Origin: Aeromonas finlandensis
GTDB taxonomy: Bacteria > Pseudomonadota > Gammaproteobacteria > Enterobacterales > Aeromonadaceae
DNA length: 63,430 bases
Assembly (NCBI RefSeq): GCF_000764645.1
Contig: NZ_JRGK01000274.1
Location: 1 to 63,430, forward strand
Reading direction: 5' to 3'
Made by a program: the position numbers and the translations under genes. Below, piece by piece: positions 57,052 to 63,430 of the stretch; the stretch's first letter is position 1, and each line of letters starts with the position of its first letter. The notes under the pieces were generated by a model. That model searched no databases. It was not told the DNA's origin and saw only the letters and a list, made by a program, of their open reading frames with translations.

Positions 57052-57828
57052 ATGTCGCTTTTGGCTGCGTTGGGTGATTGTGCCAACTCGTCGTTACCCC
57101 GTCACGTCGCCATCATCATGGATGGTAACGGTCGCTGGGCCCAAAACCGAGGCAAGATGCGGGTTTATGGCCACAAGGCGGGCGTCAAGTCGGTGCGTGA
57201 GGCCGTTACTTTTGCGGCGCGGGCCAAGATAGAGGCATTGACCCTGTTTGCATTCTCCAGCGAGAACTGGCGTCGCCCGGAAGGGGAAGTCAGTGCCTTG
57301 ATGGAACTGTTCATCACCGTGCTGGGTCGTGAGGTGCAGAAACTGCACAACAACGGGATCCGGCTCAAGGTGATTGGCGATACTGCTCGCTTTAGTGAGC
57401 GGTTGCAGGCCAAAATCGCCAAGGCGGAAGCCTTGACCGCCAATAACAAGGGGTTGACCCTGAACATTGCGGCCAACTATGGCGGCCAGTGGGATATCGC
57501 CCAGGCGGCCCGCAAGCTGGCCAAAGCGGTCGCGGCCGGTGAACTGGCCGCTGACGATATTGATGAGTCCATGCTGACCCGCGAGGTTTGCATGGCCGAT
57601 CTGCCACCCGTGGACCTGTTGATCCGTACCGGTGGCGATCATCGCATCAGCAACTTTGTGTTATGGCAGCTCGCCTATGCCGAGCTCTATTTTACCCCGG
57701 TATTGTGGCCCGATTTCAACGAGGCCGAGTTCAGTGAGGCGGTTGCCTCCTTCGTTGCCCGCGAGCGTCGCTTCGGTTGCACGGGTGAACAGATACGGGA
57801 ATTGATCGCCGAGCAGCAGACCGGCTAA
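57052..57828 (+). CDS. uppS: Undecaprenyl diphosphate synthase
   Basis: 258 residues from the ATG at 57052 after [19 protein letters not shown] holds the catalytic Asp24; FAFSSENW and the AYAEL Glu211 (Mg2+ site) are present. The usual RTGGE-R-SNF motif reads [11 protein letters not shown], so an almost invariant Glu is Asp196. It makes the C55 lipid carrier for cell-wall synthesis. First gene of uppS-cdsA-ispC-rseP-bamA. Confidence 0.96.
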   Translation: MSLLAALGDCANSSLPRHVAIIMDGNGRWAQNRGKMRVYGHKAGVKSVREAVTFAARAKIEALTLFAFSSENWRRPEGEVSALMELFITVLGREVQKLHNNGIRLKVIGDTARFSERLQAKIAKAEALTANNKGLTLNIAANYGGQWDIAQAARKLAKAVAAGELAADDIDESMLTREVCMADLPPVDLLIRTGGDHRISNFVLWQLAYAELYFTPVLWPDFNEAEFSEAVASFVARERRFGCTGEQIRELIAEQQTG

Positions 57829-57855
57829 ACCCCGCTCCCAAGAGAGAGGTTTCTT

Positions 57856-58713
57856 TTGCTAAAACAACGAATTATTACTGCTTTGATGTTGATCCCCCTG
57901 GTGTTGGGGGCGCTCTTCTTTCTGCCATTGAAATTTTTTGCCCTGTTGGCTGCGCTGGTGTTTTTGTTGGCCAGTCGCGAATGGAGTGGATTTGTCTGTG
58001 CTGCCCCGCAGCAATGGTTACCCATCGTATTTTGTCTGTTGCTCGGTGCCAGCCTCTTTTGGCTGCCGGTGGAGCAACTCTGGACGCCCCACTTGCACCC
58101 GTTGGTGATGGGGGTGCTCTGGACCGCGGTGAGCTGGTGGCTGCTGGGTCTGCTGCTGGTGCTGCGTTATCCCCAGAGCGCCAAGCTGTGGAAAGAGTCC
58201 ATCTGGCTCAAATCCCTGTTTGGTCTGGTGACCCTGGTTCCCTTCTTCTGGTCGCTGGTCGCCATCCGTGGTTACAACTTTTATCATGACCCCATGATGG
58301 GGGCCTGGATCCTGTTGTTCGTGATGGGGCTGGTCTGGGCGGCAGATTCTGGCGCGTATTTTTTCGGCAAGGCGTTCGGTAAACACAAGCTGGCACCGGC
58401 GGTGAGCCCGGGCAAAACCATCGAAGGGATGTGTGGCGGCCTCTTTACCGCCAGCCTGCTGGCTATCGGTGTCACCTGGTCGATGGGCTTTGTGCCTGCC
58501 AAGATGATCACCGTGCTGTTTTGCTCCCTGCTGGCGGTGCTGGCTTCCGTGCTCGGTGATCTGACCGAGAGCATGTTCAAGCGCGAAGCGGGCATCAAGG
58601 ACTCCGGCACCCTGCTGCCGGGTCATGGCGGCATTCTCGACCGGATCGACAGCTTGACCGCCGCCTTGCCGGTGTTTCTGCTCAGTTATCTGCTACTCAG
58701 TCAGGAGTTTTGA
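57856..58713 (+). CDS. cdsA: Phosphatidate cytidylyltransferase (TTG start)
   Basis: 285 residues from a TTG at 57856, which gives [16 protein letters not shown], collinear with E. coli CdsA; no ATG lies nearby and AGAGAGGT is upstream. About eight membrane helices. The family signature [20 protein letters not shown] continues into GILDRIDS. It forms CDP-diacylglycerol for phospholipid synthesis. The stop overlaps ispC. Confidence 0.96.
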   Translation: MLKQRIITALMLIPLVLGALFFLPLKFFALLAALVFLLASREWSGFVCAAPQQWLPIVFCLLLGASLFWLPVEQLWTPHLHPLVMGVLWTAVSWWLLGLLLVLRYPQSAKLWKESIWLKSLFGLVTLVPFFWSLVAIRGYNFYHDPMMGAWILLFVMGLVWAADSGAYFFGKAFGKHKLAPAVSPGKTIEGMCGGLFTASLLAIGVTWSMGFVPAKMITVLFCSLLAVLASVLGDLTESMFKREAGIKDSGTLLPGHGGILDRIDSLTAALPVFLLSYLLLSQEF

Positions 58714-59906
58714 TGCGCAACCTGGTGATTCTGGGAGCTTCCGGCTCCATCGGTCAGAGTACCCTGAAGGTGCTGCGCCATAATCCGGGCAGTTGGCAAG
58801 TGCTGGCGTTGACCGCCGCCCGCAGTGTGGATGCCATGCTGCGGGATTGTCTCGAATTCTCTCCTCGTTTTGCCGTGATGGTCGATGAGGTGGCCGCTCG
58901 CGAGCTGGCCAGTCGCCTCAAGACTCATGGCAGTACTACCCGGGTCATGTCTGGAGCTGCCGCGTTGTGCGACGTGGCGGCCCATCCCGATGCCCACAGC
59001 GTGATGGCCGCCATTGTGGGGGCGGCCGGTTTGGCCCCGACTATGGCGGCGGTGCGTGCCGGCAAGCGCATTTTGCTCGCCAACAAGGAGGCGCTGGTGA
59101 TGTCCGGTGCTTTCTTCATAGAAGCCGTGCGTGAACATGGCGCCGAGCTGTTGCCCATCGACAGCGAACACAATGCCATCTTCCAGTGCCTGCCAACCGG
59201 GATCCAGCGTCAGCCGGGCTTCTGCGATCTGGCGGCGGCGGGGATCAGCAAGATCTTGCTGACCGGTTCCGGCGGCCCGTTCCGTTACACCGAGATCAGC
59301 GAGCTGGCCAAGGTGACGCCAGCCCAAGCCATCGCTCATCCCAACTGGTCGATGGGGGCCAAGATTTCGGTCGACTCCGCCACCATGATCAACAAGGGGC
59401 TGGAGTATATCGAGGCGCGCTGGCTGTTCAATGCGGCGCCCGAGCAGATCCAGGTGGTGATCCACCCCCAGTCGGTTATCCACTCCATGGTGCAGTACAA
59501 GGATGGCTCCGTGCTGGCTCAGCTTGGCAATCCGGATATGTGTACCCCCATCGCCCATGCGCTGGCATACCCCAATCGCATCCCCTCCAGTGTGGAACCT
59601 TTGGATTTCTTCAGTGTCGGAGAGTTCAGCTTTATCCGGCCCGATTACGATCGCTACCCCTGCCTGGCGCTGGCCATCAATGCCTGCCAGAAGGGACAAG
59701 CGGCGACCACTGCGCTCAATGCCGCCAACGAAGAGGCGGTTGCCGCCTTCCTGGCCGAACGAATTGGCTTTATGGATATTGCCCGGATCAACGAGTCTGT
59801 GATGCTGGCGCTGGAGAGCAGCGCCGTCAGTTCACTCGATGATCTGTTTGCTCTGGACGGTGCGGCCAGATCCCGTGCTCACTACCTGATTGAGGAGCTT
59901 GGTTGA
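58713..59906 (+). CDS. ispC: 1-deoxy-D-xylulose 5-phosphate reductoisomerase
   Basis: 397 residues from the ATG at 58713, sharing a base with the cdsA stop, behind AGGAG. NADPH loop [12 protein letters not shown], metal site [11 protein letters not shown], flexible loop [17 protein letters not shown]. It makes 2-C-methyl-D-erythritol 4-phosphate in the MEP isoprenoid pathway, feeding precursors to UppS two genes upstream. Confidence 0.98.
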   Translation: MRNLVILGASGSIGQSTLKVLRHNPGSWQVLALTAARSVDAMLRDCLEFSPRFAVMVDEVAARELASRLKTHGSTTRVMSGAAALCDVAAHPDAHSVMAAIVGAAGLAPTMAAVRAGKRILLANKEALVMSGAFFIEAVREHGAELLPIDSEHNAIFQCLPTGIQRQPGFCDLAAAGISKILLTGSGGPFRYTEISELAKVTPAQAIAHPNWSMGAKISVDSATMINKGLEYIEARWLFNAAPEQIQVVIHPQSVIHSMVQYKDGSVLAQLGNPDMCTPIAHALAYPNRIPSSVEPLDFFSVGEFSFIRPDYDRYPCLALAINACQKGQAATTALNAANEEAVAAFLAERIGFMDIARINESVMLALESSAVSSLDDLFALDGAARSRAHYLIEELG

Positions 59907-61258
59907 TGGGCGGTGTATTGTGGAACATCGGTGCTTTTGTTGTTGCCCTCGGCCTGCTGGTCGCGGTGCACGAGTTCGGCCATTTCTGGGTTGCCCGCCG
60001 TTGTGGCGTGCGCGTTGAGCGCTTCTCCATCGGTTTTGGCAAGGCTATCTGGCGCCGGATGGGCAAAGATGGCACCGAGTATGTGCTGGCGCTGATCCCC
60101 CTTGGCGGCTACGTCAAGATGCTCGATGGCCGGGTCGACGAGCTCAAACCCGGTGACGAACAGTACGCCTTCAATCACAAGAGTGTCTGGGCGCGGATGG
60201 CGATTGTCGCCGCGGGCCCTATGGCCAACTTCGTATTTGCCCTGTTTGCCCTCTGGCTGATGTTTATCATCGGGGTGCCGAGCGTCAAGCCGGTGATCGG
60301 TGAGGTGCGTCCGGCATCCATCGTGGCTGAAGCCGGTGTGCTGCCGGGGATGGAGATTGTCGGGGTCGGCGATGAGCAGACCGGCGACTGGGAGAGCGTC
60401 ACCTACGCCCTTATCAGCCATCTGGGTGATGAGACTGTCACCCTCAAGGTGCAGGCGCCCAATACCAGCTATGCCACCGACAAGACCTTGTCGCTGACCA
60501 GCTGGACCTTCGATCCCGATAAAGAGTCACCCATCGGCAGTCTGGGGATAGTGCCACTTGGCGGCAAGGTATTGACCGTGGTCGCGGCGGTGGTCCCCAA
60601 GAGCGCCAGTGAAAAGGCGGGGCTGCAGGTTGGCGATCGCATCAAGCAGGTCGGTGAGGAGCCGATCACCGCCTGGGCCCAGTTTGTCGAACGGGTTCAG
60701 CAGGCGCCGGGTGAGCCATTGCAAGTAGTGGTGGAACGCAACAACAGTGATTTGAGCCTGACCTTGACGCCGGATTCGAGAAAGGTACAGGGCAAGCAGG
60801 TCGGTTTTGTTGGCCTCTCGCCGCAACTGGTTCCATTACCGGATGAATATCGAATTCTGTTACAGTATGGGCCTTTGCAGGCGCTGTGGCATGGAGCTGA
60901 CAAGACCTGGAGTCTGATCACGCTCACCTTTGACATGATTGGCAAGCTGGTTGCTGGCATAGTGTCGCTGGATAACCTGAGTGGCCCTATCTCCATCGCC
61001 AAGGGCGCCGGTAGCAGTGCCGATTACGGACTGGTCTATTTTTTGAGTTTCCTGGCGCTGATCAGCGTCAACCTGGGGATTATCAACCTGTTCCCCCTGC
61101 CGGTACTCGATGGTGGCCATCTGGTCTATTTCCTGATAGAAGCGGTCACCGGCAAGCCGGTATCAGAGAAAATACAGGAAGTGGGTTTCAGGATCGGCGC
61201 CGCCATTCTGATGTTATTGATGGGTATTGCGCTGTTTAACGATTTCGCTCGCCTCTGA
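59906..61258 (+). CDS. rseP: Site-2 metalloprotease RseP
   Basis: 450 residues from the ATG sharing a base with the ispC stop. Zinc site HEFGH at residues 22-26 in the first membrane helix, third ligand in [10 protein letters not shown] near the C-terminus, and two periplasmic PDZ domains between (about 115-310). It cleaves RseA in the sigma-E envelope stress cascade and clears signal peptides. It lies directly upstream of bamA, whose product is under sigma-E surveillance. Confidence 0.97.
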   Translation: MGGVLWNIGAFVVALGLLVAVHEFGHFWVARRCGVRVERFSIGFGKAIWRRMGKDGTEYVLALIPLGGYVKMLDGRVDELKPGDEQYAFNHKSVWARMAIVAAGPMANFVFALFALWLMFIIGVPSVKPVIGEVRPASIVAEAGVLPGMEIVGVGDEQTGDWESVTYALISHLGDETVTLKVQAPNTSYATDKTLSLTSWTFDPDKESPIGSLGIVPLGGKVLTVVAAVVPKSASEKAGLQVGDRIKQVGEEPITAWAQFVERVQQAPGEPLQVVVERNNSDLSLTLTPDSRKVQGKQVGFVGLSPQLVPLPDEYRILLQYGPLQALWHGADKTWSLITLTFDMIGKLVAGIVSLDNLSGPISIAKGAGSSADYGLVYFLSFLALISVNLGIINLFPLPVLDGGHLVYFLIEAVTGKPVSEKIQEVGFRIGAAILMLLMGIALFNDFARL

Positions 61259-61292
61259 GGCCAGAGCATCAACAAGGACACATAAGAACAAA

Positions 61293-63430
61293 ATGGCTGT
61301 TAAAAAAGCATTGGTGTTGAGTTGCCTGCTGGGTGCCAGTTTCCTGGCCCAGGCGGCCCCTGCCTCTTTTGTGGTGCAAGATATCCAGGTCGAAGGTTTG
61401 CAGCGGGTGACCCTGGGTGCCGCACTGTTGAACCTGCCGATCCGGGTTGGCGATACCGTCGACTCCGTTGCCCTGGCCAGTGCCATCAAAAAACTCTACG
61501 CCTCGGGCAACTTCGAGGATGTGAAGGTTTACCGCGATGGTCAGGTGCTGCAGGTGATGGTCAAGGAGCGTCCGACCATCTCCAGCATCGAATTCTCCGG
61601 CAATAAAGATATCAAAGAGGAGCAACTGACCCAGAGTCTGGAGTCCTCCGGTATTCGTGTGGGCGATCCGCTCGACCGTACCGTGCTCACCTCCCTCGAG
61701 AAGGGGCTGGAAGATTTCTACTATGGCGTGGGTAAATACTCCGCCAAGGTCAAGGCCATCGTCACCCCGTTGCCGCGCAACCGGGTCGATCTCAAGTTCA
61801 CCTTCCTGGAAGGTCAGGCCGCCAAGATCCAGCAGATCAACATCGTCGGCAACAACGTCTTCCCGGAAGACAAACTGATTGCCCAGCTCTCCCTGCGTGA
61901 CGAAGTGCCCTGGTGGAACTTCACTGCGGATCAGCGTTATCAGAAGCAGAAGCTGGCTGGTGACATTGAAACCCTGCGCTCGTACTACATGGATCGCGGT
62001 TACATCCGCTTCCAGCAGGAGTCTACCCAAGTCTCCATGACCCCCGATAAAAAGGGCGTCTATGTCACCCTCAATATCAAGGAAGGGGATCAGTACAAGG
62101 TCTCCGGTGTCCAGCTCAAGGGCGATCTGATCGATCGTGGTGGCGAGATGAAAGGGTTGATCCCGATTGCCGCCGGCAGCACCTACTCCGCCAGTCAGGT
62201 GACCCACACCGAAGAGGTGCTCTCCAAGTTCCTCGGCCGTTACGGCTACGCCTATCCGAAAGTGGTTACCTTCCCGCAGGTCAATGACAAGACCAAGGAA
62301 GTGGAGCTGATCGTCAACGTTGAGCCGGGCCCCCGTGTCTATGTGCGCAATATCAACTTCAACGGCAACGCCACCACTGAAGATCAGGTGCTGCGCCGTG
62401 AGATGCGCCAGATGGAAGGCACCTGGCTCTCCTCCGACAACATCGAGCAGTCCAAGAGCCGCCTCAACCGCCTTGGCTACTTCGAGAGTGTCGAAGTGGA
62501 TACCAAGCGGGTACCGGGTAACGACGATCTGGTCGATCTGGACTTCAAGGTCAAGGAGCAGCCAGCGGGTTCCATCAACGCCGGTGTCGGTTACGGTACT
62601 GAGTCAGGTCTGAGCTTGCAGGCGGGGATCTCCCAGAACAACTTTATGGGTACCGGCAAGACGGTCGCCATCAACGCCAGCACCAACGACTACTCCAAGA
62701 ACGTTGACCTGAGCTATACCGACCCCTACTTCACCGTCGATGGTGTCAGTCTGGGTGGTCGGGTCTACTACAACCAGTTCCGCGCCGATGATGCCGATAT
62801 CGTCTCCTACGAGAATGAGACCATCGGTTTCCGTCTCTCCAGCGGTTTCCCGGTCAACGAGTTCAACCGGCTGGACTTCAGTACCGGTGTCGAGAGCACC
62901 AAGCTGAGCCGTCCATCATTCAATGCCCAGAACTATCAACAGTGCCTTATCGATAATCCTGAGAAAGACAGTACTTATTGCTGGGATCAGTGGAACAACA
63001 ACCGTCAGTCGGTACAGATGGATCAGTTCTGGAATCTCTATTCACAGGATGGCGCCAACCTTGACTTCGTGACCGTCGATGTGACCGCTGGCTGGACCCG
63101 TTCCACCCTGAACAAGGGGATGTTCCCGACCGCTGGTGATCGTCAGCGGGTCAACGCCAAGGTGACCGTGCCGGGTATGGAGCTGCAGTACTACAAGCTC
63201 TCTGCCGAAGATGCCCACTACTTCCCACTCGACGCGGATCACAACTGGGTGATGATTGGTAAGGGGCGGGTCTCTTACGGTAACGGCTATGGTGACGATA
63301 CCATGCTGCCGTTCTTCGAGAACTACTATGCCGGCGGTTTCGATACGGTACGTGGCTTCAAGAGCAACACCATAGGTCCCAAGGCCATCTACAAGACCTA
63401 CACCAAACCGGGTGCAGGCGCTTGTACTGG
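61293..63430 (+). CDS. bamA: Outer-membrane assembly factor BamA, 3' end outside window
   Basis: The frame is open to the window edge: 712 codons are visible, so about 90 to 100 residues of the barrel are missing. Signal peptide cut near AQAA, then five POTRA domains (about 22-420; for example [30 protein letters not shown]) and most of the barrel, including [11 protein letters not shown], the conserved lid-loop VRGF motif. It inserts beta-barrel proteins such as LamB and Tsx. An AAGGA site lies upstream, 34 bases after rseP. Confidence 0.97.
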   Translation, partial: MAVKKALVLSCLLGASFLAQAAPASFVVQDIQVEGLQRVTLGAALLNLPIRVGDTVDSVALASAIKKLYASGNFEDVKVYRDGQVLQVMVKERPTISSIEFSGNKDIKEEQLTQSLESSGIRVGDPLDRTVLTSLEKGLEDFYYGVGKYSAKVKAIVTPLPRNRVDLKFTFLEGQAAKIQQINIVGNNVFPEDKLIAQLSLRDEVPWWNFTADQRYQKQKLAGDIETLRSYYMDRGYIRFQQESTQVSMTPDKKGVYVTLNIKEGDQYKVSGVQLKGDLIDRGGEMKGLIPIAAGSTYSASQVTHTEEVLSKFLGRYGYAYPKVVTFPQVNDKTKEVELIVNVEPGPRVYVRNINFNGNATTEDQVLRREMRQMEGTWLSSDNIEQSKSRLNRLGYFESVEVDTKRVPGNDDLVDLDFKVKEQPAGSINAGVGYGTESGLSLQAGISQNNFMGTGKTVAINASTNDYSKNVDLSYTDPYFTVDGVSLGGRVYYNQFRADDADIVSYENETIGFRLSSGFPVNEFNRLDFSTGVESTKLSRPSFNAQNYQQCLIDNPEKDSTYCWDQWNNNRQSVQMDQFWNLYSQDGANLDFVTVDVTAGWTRSTLNKGMFPTAGDRQRVNAKVTVPGMELQYYKLSAEDAHYFPLDADHNWVMIGKGRVSYGNGYGDDTMLPFFENYYAGGFDTVRGFKSNTIGPKAIYKTYTKPGAGACT

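Overview
The window looks like a chromosomal segment of a gammaproteobacterium, most probably Aeromonas. The support is the high GC content, the complete Na+-translocating NADH:quinone reductase operon, and long stretches of E. coli/Vibrio-like gene order (bolA/yajG/ampG, yajQ-panE-yajL, gcvB/gcvA-ygdD-rlmM, queF/syd, yqcC-truC-yqcA, rpsB-tsf-pyrH-frr-uppS-cdsA-ispC-rseP-bamA). I see no rRNA, tRNA, insertion sequence, prophage or CRISPR array. Both window edges cut genes: a short-chain dehydrogenase at the left and bamA at the right.

Region by region. (1) 1-5623: a tightly overlapping plus-strand operon of SDR, FAD-dependent amine-oxidase-like protein, DUF1365, cyclopropane-fatty-acid-synthase-like methyltransferase, DUF2878 membrane protein, small Trp-rich protein, exported chalcone-isomerase-like protein and DUF3833 lipoprotein. 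It is best read as a membrane-lipid modification module. (2) 5697-12807: minus-strand nqrABCDEF-apbE-nqrM, the sodium pump with its flavin transferase and iron-insertion factor. (3) 13243-22489: bolA, rlmG, yajG, ppiA, ampG, a Tsx/OmpK nucleoside channel, yajQ, panE, yajL, a small exported protein and SOS-regulated dinB. (4) 22560-28052: a chemoreceptor with a sigma-28 promoter, the GcvB small RNA on the minus strand, divergent gcvA, an alpha/beta hydrolase, ygdD and rlmM. (5) 28134-43337: mostly minus-strand housekeeping genes (isocitrate dehydrogenase, xni, ppnN, queF, several DUF proteins) and a two-gene signalling insertion (an active-looking diguanylate cyclase and a TPR protein with a degenerate GGDEF domain), then syd and yqcC-truC-yqcA. 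(6) 43861-48142: sugar uptake, with lamB, malM and ptsG, each behind a long AT-rich leader. (7) 48410-53434: DUF3461, dapD, glnD and map on the minus strand. (8) 53805-63430: the translation and envelope-biogenesis operon run, rpsB to bamA.

The regulatory sites are the most informative part. They are a tsx promoter with a PurR-like box in its spacer and a CRP-like site just downstream; a LexA box five bases before the dinB start codon; a near-consensus FliA promoter before the chemoreceptor; back-to-back -10 elements for gcvA and gcvB; a lamB promoter with a CRP-like site at exactly class II spacing; strong inverted repeats in the lamB and ptsG leaders; and an S2-type autoregulatory leader with a GC-rich discriminator before rpsB. 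All site calls are by eye from the bases. Family assignments come from recognised motifs, length and gene order, not from a database search.
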